This document shows positions 36,933-48,180 of a stretch of 64,000 bases of DNA, piece after piece. The position numbers and the translations under genes are program-made. Where the stretch lies: contig NC_081184.1 of assembly GCF_029867415.1 (NCBI RefSeq), forward strand, positions 80,078,364 to 80,142,363. The letters run 5' to 3'. Numbering within the stretch: position 1 is the first letter of the stretch; each line of letters begins with the position of its first letter. The stretch is from Vicia villosa. Lineage: Eukaryota > Streptophyta > Magnoliopsida > Fabales > Fabaceae. The notes under the pieces were generated by a model. It was not told the DNA's origin, did not search any database, and saw only the letters and a program-made list of their open reading frames with translations.

Positions 36933-38740
36933 TGCAATATTTTTATGAAATATTCTCCCTATTGATTCCATACGCGCGGCCTAAATGGGACATGATGCGC
37001 CCTCGTTCTCAGAACCCTAGGATTCCTTCCTTTCCAGATCCAAGGCACAGTAAATTGAGAGTCCACCGTGTACCTACAGAGGCTCTCCATACATGATCCA
37101 AGCTAAGTTCTTCTTCTATTTTATTTTATTTTCAATTACCTAAATATTTTTATCTATTTTCTTATTTACTTTTTTCCCATAATTTATTTATTTAGTTATT
37201 TTTATTTATTCAATAATTTAGTTTTTTATTGTTTATTTTTTACTTTTATTTTTTTCGTCGAAAGTTCGATTTTTCACAACTTTATTAATAATAGTTTTTT
37301 ATTTAAAATTCAATTTTATTTTTCAAATATATAATTAGGATCTCATCCAATAATTATTTAATTGAGATACCGATTCGAACTCTCGACTTTTGGCTTTGAT
37401 ATTTGATATTACTTAAATTATTGATCTTTAAATTATTTAATCTTAGGGTTTCTAACTCTGATTTATCCTGGTAAATCAGGGTTGGAGATCTTTAATACAC
37501 TAAAACTTCTCTTCTGTGTGTTCGAATTTTCAGGGTCAATAATAAATCCTCCAATTACGCCCCATCAGAGAAAAAAGCTAAGTTTTCTAATTTCTCTTGT
37601 TTAAATATCATTTTATATTTATTTTGCCTTTTAATAGGGTTTGTCTCAATAGCCGTTGAATCCGTAATACACTAACCCTGTTATTTTTCCTTCTCAGAGT
37701 CGATCGAGGGTTTGAGGAAGATCAAGGCGTCCAAGGATTTTTTTAAAAAACTAATTATTGATTTCTCTTATTTCCGCCTTTTAATTTCCCCCATCCCTGC
37801 AGGTGTTTATTGTAATAGCGTAGGACATTTATCTTTCCGCCTTTAATTTTCTGCAATTTTAAACTGCGTGGTTAGTAATCTTAGGGAGTGCAAGCCTTTA
37901 ACAAAATTAGAATAACTATAATTATAAGATAAATATTATCTGAATACAATCACATGATTGGTGCACACACTCACCTTTAGGGTAATCCCTCTTGTTGCCT
38001 TATACTGTTGCCTTATTGTTGTCTGTTGCCTTTAGTTGTACTAAATAGTCAAGTCCCTCAATTTCGAGGATACCTAAAGCAAGGTTGCCTAAAGAGATTG
38101 AAAATCATCTAGTCCCTCGAAGTTGCCTCGGTAAAAGATGATTGTCCCAATTGCTAAGGTATCCTCGCATGATGCCTAAAAAGATAAAAATGACTATTAT
38201 ATCCTTCCCTTAGACTACTTTCCCTCTTTATGGCATGGGACAGTCTTATAGAGAACGATAATCTCGATGACCCTTAAACATCCAATTGAAAGACTTCCTG
38301 CCCTCTCATGGTATGGATAGACCCTTTCGCCCTGAAAAGCTAAAAGAACGAATTTCTAAACTTAGGGTAGTTGCTATTAATTGCTTGCTCTTTTTCAATT
38401 CAAACTCAAATTTAAACTCTTTTTCCCACTAATTTTCAAATACTTTTCTAAAAGACTACGCTTATTTACAAGCTAAAGTTCTTATTCGAATTTCTATTCA
38501 CACCCTACTTTTCAAACATTTCAAACAATTCAAAAGTGAGCTAAGCAATTAAGAGCCCATGGATAACCATGGATACAAAGGGTGCCTTACACCTTCCCTT
38601 TGTATAACTTACCCCCCGAACTCAAAATCTTTCAAAAGGGTCTTTCCTGTTCTTTTAGCCTTTCCAATTGGATAAAATAAAAGTCGGTGGCGACTCTTGC
38701 TATCCGCACATTTCTTTAAAAGTCAGTTCACCGTATTACA

Positions 38741-39058
38741 AAACTGGCGACTCTGTTGGGGATGCTTTCGAATAAAAGAGGGGTTACCTTAAAGTATAGG
38801 ATTCACTTTAAATTGTTTGTATTGTTTGCATTATATTTGTGGGCCTGTTTGGGTTTACTTGTGTTAAAGATCCTAACTTGGATCTGAGTACCTTAGGTAA
38901 ATGGCATGAGACCAAGGAGACTGCACGACGTATACTGATGTGGTTGTTATGGTGGCCATCGTTAGTGTGACACATTGGTTTGTCCTAGTGTTCCTTGGGA
39001 TCCGACTTGAGGAAACACTTGGCTGCTGCGTGGTGTCATTAAACACTAATTTGCCCTT
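38741..39058 (+). other. Primer site and leader of element A
   Basis: The primer-binding site TGGCGACTCTGTTGGGGA lies at 38745-38762, one base different from elements B and D. The following leader matches the D leader closely. It ends abruptly at the junction near 39054-39058, after which RT sequence begins. Confidence 0.82.
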
Positions 39059-41312
39059 TACCTCACATCGATGTACTGGTTGACAATACCGCACAATGCA
39101 AGGTATTCTCCTTCATGGATGGATTCTCAGGGTACAATCAAATCAAGATGGCACCCGAAGACATGGAAAAAACAACTTTCACGACACCCTAGGGAACCTT
39201 TTGTTACAAAGTAATGCCCTTTGGTTTAAAGAATGCAGGAGCTACATACCAGCGTGCAATGGTAGCTCTGTTCCATGATATGATTCATCAGGAGATAGAG
39301 GTTTATGTCGATGATATGATTGCAAAATCCAACACCGAAGAAGAACATCTGGGTCATCTACACAAGCTGTTTGACAGACTCAAGAAATACAAGTTGCGAC
39401 TGAATCCGAACAAGTGTACCTTTGGAGTATGATCCGGCAAACTCTTAGGTTTCATCGTCAGCAGCAAAGGTATTGAGGTTGACCCTGCCAAAGTCAAAGC
39501 CATTCAAGAAATGCCTATACCTCGTACCGAGAAACAAGTCAGAGGATTCTTGGGACGTCTGAATTACATCGCCAGATTTATTGCCCATATGACTACTACT
39601 TATGTGCCGATCTTCAAACTGTTGAAGAAATATCAAGTAGAAAGGTGGAATGACAAATGCCAATTAGCCTTTGATAAGATCAAAGAATATCTCCAAAAAC
39701 CGCCAATCTTGTTACCACCTGTGGAAGGAAGACCTCTGATAATGTACCTAACTGTGTTAGAAGATTCAATGGGGTGTGTACTGGGGCAACATGACGAGTC
39801 CGGCCGAAAGGAGCATGCAATCTACTATCTTAGCAAAAAGTTTACCGATTGTGAAACAAGATACTCACTACTCGAAAAAACTTGTTGTGCCTTAGCATGG
39901 GCGGCTCGCCGACTAAGACAGTATATGCTAAATCACACTACTTTCCTGATCTCCAAAATGGATCCTATCAAGTATGTGTTTGAAAAACCTTCTCTCTCTG
40001 GAAGAATAGCACGATGGCAAATGATCTTAACAGAGTATGACATCCAATACACTTCACAAAAAGCAATCAAAGGAAGTGTCGTAGCTGATCATCTGGCTCA
40101 TCAAGCAGTGGATGATTATCAAGCATTGAGCTTTGACTTCCCATATGAAGACATTATGCTAGTTACTGAATACGAACAACCAGGACCAGAGGAAGGACCC
40201 GAGCCAGGATCCCGATGGACTATGGTTTTCGATGGAGCTTCTAATGCACTTGGCAATGGCATCGGAGCTGTAATCATTTCCCCTGCAGGAGGTTATACAC
40301 CATTCACTGCCAGATTATGTTTCAACTGCACTAACAATATAGCCGAGTATGAAGCATGCATTCTGGGTCTCAAAGCTGCAATTGATTTAAGAATCAAGTT
40401 CCTGGAGGTCTACCGAGACTCGGCGCTTGTGATTTATCAAGTCAAAGAGGAATGGGACACGAAGCACCCGAATCTAATTCCATACAAAGAATATGTGCTG
40501 AGCTTGATTCCTTATTTCGAAGAAATCACTTTTGAACACATCCCGCGCGAAGAAAATCAACTAGCTGATGCCTTAGCTACCATGTCATCCATGTTCAAAG
40601 TCAGGTGGGACAACGAGGCGCCAATGATCACCATTTACAGACAAGATGAACCAGCCTATTGCAATGAAATCGATGCTGAAGGAACAGAAGAAAAACCATG
40701 GTTCCATGAAGTAAAAAGGTATCTCGAAGCTCTGGAATACCCTGAAGGGACATCCATTAACGACAGAAAGTTTCTAAGAAGATTTGCTGCCAAATTCTTC
40801 CTAAGTAATGGAACCCTATACAAACGCAACCATGACTCGACTTTACTTCGTTGTGTAAACAAGAAGGAAGCAGAATAGATTATGGAAGACATACATGATG
40901 CTGCCTTTGGTACTCATTCAAGTGGACATACAATGGCTAAAAAGATCCTAAGAGCAGGTTATTACTGGTCTACCATGGAGACAGACTGCCATCATCATTC
41001 CAGAACCTGTCACAAATGCCAGATATATGCCGACAAAGTACATGTACCTCCAGTCTCGTTAAATGTCCTGACGGCTCCTTGGCCTTTTGCAATGTGGGGT
41101 ATTGATATGATTGGAGAAATCAAGCCTACTGCCTCCAACGGACATCGTTTTATCCTGGTCGCTATTGACTACTTCACAAAATGGGTAGAAGCAGCTTCAT
41201 TTGCTTCTGTCACCAAGAATGTTGTGGCCCGGTTTATCAAGCACAATCTCGTTTGTCGGTATGGCATCCCTAAAGGATCATCACAGACAATGGTACAAAT
41301 TTAAACAATAAC
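39059..41312 (+). pseudogene. Ogre-type pol of element A: partial RT, RNase H, second RNase H, partial integrase
   Basis: In frame 1 this covers the second half of RT (YVDD at 39304-39315), RT-linked RNase H, a second RNase H (Asp in MVFDGASN, Glu in AEYEACIL, Asp in RDSALV, Asp in NQLADAL), the integrase HHCC zinc region (about 40910-41035) and the start of the core (WGIDMIGE). The second RNase H after RT/RH is an established trait of Tat-clade elements. Defects: the RT N-terminal half is absent, stops lie at 39190-39192, 39430-39432 and 40876-40878, one base is lost near 41271, and a deletion at about 41313 removes the integrase C-terminus. Very similar to 58960-60610 of element B. Confidence 0.9.
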
Positions 41313-43200
41313 TCGCTAAGTAGAAAACCTGAAAGGGCAACTTAGGAAAAAAATGAGCGTCTCGGTGGATTGAAAACCCGAAAGGGCGATCCAAGCAAAA
41401 GTTAGAGACTAAATAATACTATCCCGGTAGGCTGAAAACGTAAAAAGGCAGCCTAGGAAAAAGTTAGGGAATAAAGCGTACAACTATGTTCCGTTCAGCT
41501 GCCTAATCACCTTCAAGAATCAACACATCAAAGATACCGATCAGTCCAATTACTTTCTTCCAACAAGTGAGGGAGGAGATGCTCGAAGACAGATTGGCAA
41601 TAGCAGAATTGAAACTTGACTGGATTGTTTTCACATACATATTTATCCTTATAAACACTTTTCAAAGCTTTATGACAATTTCCTACTACCAGGATTTTTG
41701 TCTCCTTGTACTAATCAGCCTATTATGGCTCTTTTTCAAAAATCAATGCAGCTTAGGCTCAAAATCAACATTTTCACTTTTTCTGTTTTGAATACGTAAA
41801 CGTCCCAATGGTAATTTTGAATGAACATGTGCATTTGAATATGATTGATGTTTACCAGGAAAAACAAGAATAGCATTCAGGTAATATCCCAATCATTCGG
41901 ACATCATCCTGAAACCAGCATCAGAAGAAAAATATCCAACAGAGATGCATTTCTCAGCAAATTCCTCAATGAGATTTTTTCTCTCCAACAAAGTGATTCG
42001 AGAAATCTTATTCCCCAGCAAGGTTGTTCCAGATTACTATCCTCAGAAGGTGTGATCTCTACACCAGGATTTGGTCAAATAGTGCATCGGAGGATTATGC
42101 ATCTTCCTCATTCCCACTTTAAAAAGGCATCAAAATCAGAACTATCAAATTACTTTTCATCCCCGAGCGGTAGTCAAAGATCCCTCAACAGAGCACCATG
42201 ATTCTCAAAGAAGGTTCCCAGCCGAGGGTACTCAAACAAGACGAAAAAATCATCAACGATCACAATGCCTTCATTTCTAGATGGCTAGCAGGGATTTATT
42301 TTCCCAACCAGAAGCTTGATACGCTCAAGACATCATACATCATACACATATTCATACACAACATAACATGCATATTTCTCCTTTAGTTCGAGAATCTCAT
42401 ACATTACATACATCATAAACATTGCATATCACTAACTTGATTTTTTCAGGCAGACGGATGTCTTCAGCAAAGATGTTCTCAATCACATGCAGTGTTCCAC
42501 TGAATTCTATTCAGACCATTGGTCCTCTCAGACATAATCAAGCCGAAGATTCATTCTGAAGAGATCTCTCTTTCCAAATCACCTATCAACTCAAAAACAA
42601 GCAACAAAGATCTAAAGCTGATACCTCAGACGGTTCCAGAACGATCTACCATCGAAGATCTAAAGCTGATACCTCAGACGGTTCCAGAACGATCTACCAT
42701 CGAAGATCTAAAGCTGATACCTCAGACGGTTTCAGAACGATCTACCATCGAAGATCTAAAGCTGATGCCTCAGACAGTTCCAGAACGATCTACCATCGAA
42801 GATCTAAAGCTGATACCTCAGACGGTTCCTCATGGATCAACTTCCAAAGTCTAAAGAGGAAAAACTTTGGACAGTTTCGTAACGATCAGCCTCAAAGACT
42901 TAAAGCGGTAACCTCGGACGGTTCCGAAACAGTCAACGCAAAGACTTTCAAATCCTTCATCAAGATATAATCAATGGATTCATTCTGATGAACAAACCAT
43001 CAACACGATTGCCAGATGGCATCTGAAGGCCCATCTCAGGTAATGTTTTCGATCTGCCAACAGCATTTCTCAGACAACATTCAAAGACAAATTCCAGCAT
43101 CACTTCCGGTCAAGGTAAGTGCAAATTTTCAGGGCATATAATATATTCAATCATCTTCTACCTTCAGATTTCAAACAATCTCTTCAGGTTTAAGAAGATT
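41313..43200 (+). other. 3' UTR of element A
   Basis: It begins directly after the deletion in integrase with CCTGAAAGGGCAACTT-type repeats, as after pol in element C. Further on lies the 48-bp array (42609-42848). The block near 41590 (CAATAGCAGAATTGAAACTT) is shared with element C (about 1188). Frames here, including one of 118 codons at 41845-42201, show no domain. Confidence 0.75.
42609..42848 (+). repeat. 48-bp tandem repeat, 5 copies, in element A 3' UTR
   Basis: Units start at 42609, 42657, 42705, 42753 and 42801 with GATCTAAAGCTGATACCTCA. A degenerate copy follows near 42890. Because 48 is a multiple of three, a reading frame stays open across it (DLKLIPQTVPERSTIE repeats), but this is a consequence of the array and not evidence of a gene. 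Confidence 0.93.
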
Positions 43201-43213
43201 GAATAGGGGCAAC
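43201..43213 (+). promoter_or_regulatory. Polypurine tract of element A
   Basis: GAATAGGGGCAAC lies immediately before the type II LTR start TGTTATACCCC at 43214. Confidence 0.78.
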
Positions 43214-43753
43214 TGTTATACCCCAAAATTTGCCCGCATCTTTTTTCAAAGAAACTTCAATCTAAGAATTAAGAGTTTCATATAATCTTGGACTTTTATA
43301 TCCTGATTTATGAATACTTGGTTTTTAGAATTTTTCTTATACGGTATTTTGGCTCGCTGTTGAGTTTATTCTTATGCAAACGCCAATTACTGTTTATTAC
43401 TTCACACACGCTATTTATTTGAAATTTATTTACAAATAAGTAGTACTGACACAATTGGTACAGAGATAAATCTTTTGCAGGCGCAGAGTTCGGGGATTCA
43501 GACTGTACTGGTAACAAGTAAATTATTATTAATTTTTGTTTCCCACTAATTTTTGTACTATATTCCATTATTTTCAAAATCTTTTCCTTTCTTTTCAAAT
43601 CTCTTTCTTTCAAAAATCAAATCCTAACTTTATTCTATACATCTCTCTTTTTCCAACACTATCATACACTTTCTTTCAAATCCTACTTCCACTCAAATTT
43701 TCCTTTTGTACGGAATCACTTCATTCCCCAACGTCTCTATCCTTCTTTTTATT

Positions 43754-43762
43754 CTATAAATA
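43754..43762 (+). promoter_or_regulatory. TATA box upstream of the LTR-embedded ORF (element A)
   Basis: CTATAAATA lies 101 bp before the ATG at 43855. It is conserved in LTR B (48713-48721). The surrounding sequence is pyrimidine-rich, as in many plant promoters. Confidence 0.6.
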
Positions 43763-43854
43763 CCTCTCATTTTTTCCATAAAATCTCACATCAAATTCTA
43801 ACTCATCTCTCAATTTTCCACTTCATATTCATTCTCTCTTCTTCCCCGGAGTAA

Positions 43855-44022
43855 ATGGCGAAGCGAATGGAAACGTTTTCTCTTATGGTCATCACCGTCA
43901 TGGTGGTAATCATGTCCTTCTTCTGTCTGCATAGTCCTGAAAAATGTGGACCTGAGATGTTGACACTCCCAATTATCTACATGTTATTGTTTGTAGCATG
44001 GGTTATTAATCGTCATTCTTAA
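43855..44022 (+). CDS. 55-aa two-helix membrane peptide encoded inside the type II LTR (element A copy)
   Basis: An intact ATG-to-TAA frame of 55 codons lies in the 5' part of the LTR. I do not recognise the family. Residues about 9-25 (LMVITVMVVIMSFFCL) and 38-51 (LPIIYMLLFVAWVI) look like membrane helices. They are joined by a short loop with two cysteines (C24, C31) and the motif HSPE-CGP, and the tail is basic (NRHS). No ATG was seen between the TATA box and this start. The copy in LTR B has the same length with no indels. A membrane location is inferred from hydropathy only. It could instead be an upstream ORF that affects translation of the element RNA. Expression is not shown. Confidence 0.6.
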   Translation: MAKRMETFSLMVITVMVVIMSFFCLHSPEKCGPEMLTLPIIYMLLFVAWVINRHS

Positions 44023-45477
44023 AGTTTGCCGTATCTCTTATTTCATAACGTACCGTTCACTCGTCGTACTGTTCATTATAGTTTGTAATATTTGTACTGT
44101 CAGTATTAAATGTCATACTATTTGTCATACTGTTGTTTAATTATCCAGATAATATTTTGTGTGTTTTCTGCCAGTTAAATATTTATTTTTCTGTGCATTA
44201 AATGATTTTCAAGGTTATTATCGGTAATTTTGCTCGCATACAGTATTTATTATTTACTATGTCTGTGTTTTTTCTAACAAGTCATGTAAATAAATTTTCA
44301 CCATTAACATAATCAAAAACAATAAAAAAAACAAAAAACAAAAATATTAACTTTGACTGTTGAATTTTCACTTTAACTGCTACATGCCTGAACAGTCAGT
44401 TGACAGTCAAACCGCTGACAGTGCAATTCTCCGTGTTTTGTACCATCAATCAAATCAAACTTTTGCATTTCAAAATTCCAAGATTTTTGTCCTAGAAGTC
44501 TTATGAATATCACATGATTAGCAGAGACTCAGCACTGCACAAAAATCAGGTACGCTTAACTGTCTCCTACACAAACAGACAACCCGTTTGACCAAAAAAG
44601 TCAACAGACAGTCAAAAATGAAATTTTTTGTCAACATCCATATTTTGTCAAAGTATTCATCATTTGATCATTGGATGATCATAATTCATCAAGGAAAGAT
44701 CAAAAATCAACAAGACCCTAAGTTTCAAAATTAGGGTTTTCTCCTAAAAAGTCAACTGAACTTTGACTGGTCATAACTCTCTCATCCTTCATCCAAAAAA
44801 TTCAAACCAAAGCTCATTTTTAAGGAAATTCAATTATATTTCAAATGCAATTGGTCCCATGGTCATTATATTCACCATTTGAAAAATATATGAATCAAGA
44901 CATTACAGGTCATTTTCAAAGTCAACAAAAAGTCACTTTTTTCAAAAGGACACACAAGGAGCATGGAAAATCATTTTGATATGAGACCAAAGACATTGGT
45001 TATAGGACTCTTTGAGGTTTCCAAAAAGTGCAAGAACTACTTCATATGATAAAAATTGAGGGATTTACACCTTGTTGAAGTTGGCTAAAGTTTGGGAAAA
45101 TGCATGAAATCAACATTGATCAAAAATGTGTTTTTTCCAAATGGGGCCTAATTTCCATAATCCAAACATGTTTCCCATAATGAGAAGGGCCTCCCACGAC
45201 CAATACAAAGCCCACATCATTTTTTTCTTTTTTGGTTTAATTTTATCATATTTAAGATTAAATTAAAAAAGGAAATGGAAGGATAATATGTAGCTTGGTT
45301 TCTAAGCATGACTCGTCAAAGATCATTCAATATTCTACAGCCAAGGAAGTACAACAGAAGAGGTGTGGAAAATTCAAGCTATGGTGGCTTGAATTCAAAG
45401 CTACATATATTAAAAAATTAAAAAATTCAACAAAAGCACTTAATGCTTTTAGCTTAGTTTCTAAGCACTTTCTTGCT

Positions 45478-45485
45478 TATATAAG
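45478..45485 (+). promoter_or_regulatory. Second TATA-like box of the A 3' LTR
   Basis: TATATAAG follows CTTGCT at a position equivalent to the type I LTR promoter. It is conserved at 49629-49636 in LTR B. The type II LTR thus has two candidate promoters. Confidence 0.45.
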
Positions 45486-46528
45486 GGCTATCACACTTCA
45501 GTAATAGAGGGGACACGAATTCAGAACCTAAGCCTTGCTTGTAACATACTTGTAACAACTTGAATTTTTCAAAGAAATTTAAAATTCGAATTTTAGTTTC
45601 TAGCTTGTTTCAGTTCAAACTAAACACTCAAATACAATCCTCAAGCATCATTGAATATATTCCAATCAGTTTCAAGCCTTGGAACACTCAGAATCGTCCA
45701 CTAGACCTCACGGTTTCCTCGAACTAAAACTTACAAAAATCTCATCACACATGCATATTTAACAAGATGTAGACTCATATTTAAGTTTAGTTTGGGGTTC
45801 TGATCATTTCTGGATAGTTAATTGCAGTTTGGTTGCATATACACGAAGATACCATTCTAGGGTTTGTGAACTCAATTTTAGGGCTTTTCGTTAGAAGCAA
45901 AATTAAGCAAAATTAATGGCATATTCGAACTCAGTGAATCAAGCCAAATCGAATGGACATGTCGCACCAAATTTCTATTCATGTTTACCCCTATTCGCTA
46001 TTTTGCAGGTTTAGAACTCATCTATTACAACGCTTTTCTCATAAAAACGCTGTTAAATGTGTTGGCGAGAGGTTGAAGATGATGAGGTGTCCTCACCTCA
46101 TTGAACAGAGCGCGCGCGTGTTTTTTTAAAATAACTTGTGATTCGGTGTTTTGCAGGTTTTGTACACCTCGCGTTCCTCAAAATCTGAACCATCAGATCA
46201 TGCCAGCTGTTTATCCAACGCACTAAGACACACCAGTCCATGATATAGACTTTAAGCCAGTCACACATGATCATTGTTTATATATTTTCTATTTTATTTA
46301 AATTTTCTTTGTAAAATTATTTTAAAATAGTTTTAAAAATCCAAAAAATACACAAAAAATATTTTTAAGTTGATAAAATAATACTTTATTTTCTGATATA
46401 AAAATATTTTAGTTTTCTTCATAATTTAAATATTTTGTATAATTAATTAGATAATATGTATATATTCATCTTTTAATTATTTTAACCAATCAAAAAAATC
46501 ATAAAAAAATTGTTCTTTATATTAAATA

Positions 46529-46851
46529 TAGTTTATAGGCTTAAATACACTTTTCGTCCCTGTAAGTTAACGTGTTTTTGATTTTCGTCCCTGTAAGTTA
46601 TTTTTTTGGGTTTTAGTCCCTATATCTTACTTTTTGTTTAGGTTTAGTCCCTAAAGCCAAAATCCGCAGGAAAATCTGCAGGTTACCTGCGGATTTTCTT
46701 GTGAAATTACCTACGGATTTTGATTTTAGGGACTAAAACGAACGCGAAACTGAAATATAAGGACTAAAACCCAAAAAAATAACTTACAGGGACGAAAATC
46801 AAAAACACGCCAACTTAAAGGGACGAAAAGTGTATTTAAGCCTAGTTTATA
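46529..46851. mobile_element. MITE, 305 bp, with long terminal inverted repeats and 9-bp target duplication
   Basis: The unit 46538-46842 starts GGCTTAAATACACTTTTCGT and ends with the inverse. The arms pair over much of the element (CGTCCCTGTAAGTTA and TAACTTACAGGGACG). It is flanked by the direct repeat TAGTTTATA at 46529-46537 and 46843-46851. The matching place in LTR B (about 50750) is an unoccupied site. A 9-bp duplication suggests a Mutator-type (MULE) origin. No transposase is encoded. Confidence 0.92.
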
Positions 46852-48054
46852 TATTATCGGCTAATTTTGTACATATTTAGAATAATTTTCTCTTTAAGTT
46901 TTAATTATTTGTGTAATTATTTGTATAATTATATGATTATTTAACTTAATAATTTCAAAACAATTTCAAAAATTCCAAAAAAAATTATTTTTGTTTAAAA
47001 ATTAATTAATAAGCATTATGAACATATTTTAAACTTAATTTTTAGGTTTAAATTTTATTTCCATCTTTTTCTCATTTTAATTAAATTAATCATGCATTAA
47101 TTCTAATTAAAATCAATCATCAAAAAATCCAAAAATATTTCTTTTATTTTCTTGCAATTTAAATTCATAGATCAAGTGTATATGTTGTCAAATTGATGTA
47201 AATAGCGTATTTTACATTTCCCGCACAATCGATGTAATAGCGTAGATTTACTTTCCGCATTTTACATTTCCGCATTTAAATTCCAGCACATATAAAACTG
47301 CGTGTATGCCAAAGATTAAAATTGAATCGTTAGATCACTAACTTCAAAGATAAAATATCTGAATCAAAACACAAATCACACTTGCACCTCTTAGGGTAAT
47401 CCCTCTTTTATTCTTTTCCAAAATCAAAGTCAAATTCTATTGTTTCAAACACAAAATCGAACTTTTGTTTATATCCGATAAAAGGAGAATTTTCTAAAGG
47501 AAATAGGAAAAGACCTTATAACTTAGGGTAGACCTCCTAATTTGCTTGCTCAAATCAAAACAAACAAGTCTCTCATATATCATTGTTTTTCAAAATAAAA
47601 CTTTCAAAAAAAGACAATACTTTGTATATATCCAAACGAGGATCATTACGAAGTTAACGTTCTTTTTTCAAAAACATCTTTTGAAAGATAAAAACACTTT
47701 GTATACATCCGCACAAGGATCATTACAAAGTCAATTTACAAAGGTATTTGAAACCACATACAAGCATTTCAGGGCAATAGAAAAGTGATTGAAAACAAGT
47801 GAGCTAAGCAAATTAAAGAGCCCATGGATAACCATGGATACAAAGGGTGCTAACACCTTCCCTTTGTATAACCTACCCCCTTACCTAGAATTTCTTAAAG
47901 GTCTTTTTCTGTTTCTTTTATAAACCTTTCCTTAATTGGATAAAATAAAAGTAAGTGGCGACTCTCTGATTTTCAAAAACACAAAAGCAGAAAGAAAAAA
48001 GAGTCAGTTCGCGTATCTCTCCCCGAGAGGTATGGTAAAAAACCGAGGGCGACA

Positions 48055-48180
48055 CTATGACATGATGAATTTGTCGTTGTTGTTGTAGACCCTATGGTCA
48101 CTATTGATAAGTTGTATTATGTTGATAAGAATTAAGTTGAATAGATGTTGTATGACGATATGATGTGATTGAGATGTGGT
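48055..48180. other. 126-bp spacer between the 3' LTR of A and the 5' LTR of B
   Basis: Unassigned sequence, GTTGTTGTTG-containing, with no match noticed to either LTR. It is either residual host or older repeat DNA, or a remnant of a target. Confidence 0.6.

Larger units (their letters stand above)
35060..38740 (+). mobile_element. 5' LTR of element A (type I), missing its first bases
   Basis: It ends AGTCAGTTCACCGTATTACA at 38740, four bases before a primer site. Internal blocks match LTR C. The start is eroded: AAATTTGCCC at about 35063 aligns with the LTR start, but the preceding TGTCATACCCC is absent, so no target duplication can be sought. It has a TATA-like box at 36221-36230, a tRNA-like cassette at 36862-36932 and the conserved U5-side block at 38545-38690. 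Confidence 0.82.
43214..48054 (+). mobile_element. 3' LTR of element A (type II Ogre-like LTR, 4841 bp)
   Basis: It starts TGTTATACCCCAAAATTTGC and ends GAGGGCGACA. It aligns along its length with the B 5' LTR (48181-51972). It is longer because of a MITE (46538-46842) and about 800 bp (about 44573-45410) absent from B. Compared with type I LTRs it has an extra 5' block of about 1.1-1.3 kb containing its own TATA box and a 55-codon ORF. Its end differs from the type I end carried by the 5' LTR of the same element. Confidence 0.87.

Noticed and set aside
41845..42201. 118-codon ORF in the 3' UTR of element A
   Set aside because: No domain, and the corresponding 3' UTR of element C does not keep it open.
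42519..42854. 111-codon frame with DLKLIPQTVPERSTIE repeats
   Set aside because: The frame is open only because the 48-bp minisatellite length is a multiple of three. It lies in a 3' UTR and has no domain.
43536..43781. 81-codon Phe/Ser/Leu-rich ORF before the LTR TATA box
   Set aside because: Pyrimidine-rich promoter region; the frame is not kept in the B LTR and ends before the conserved 55-codon ORF.
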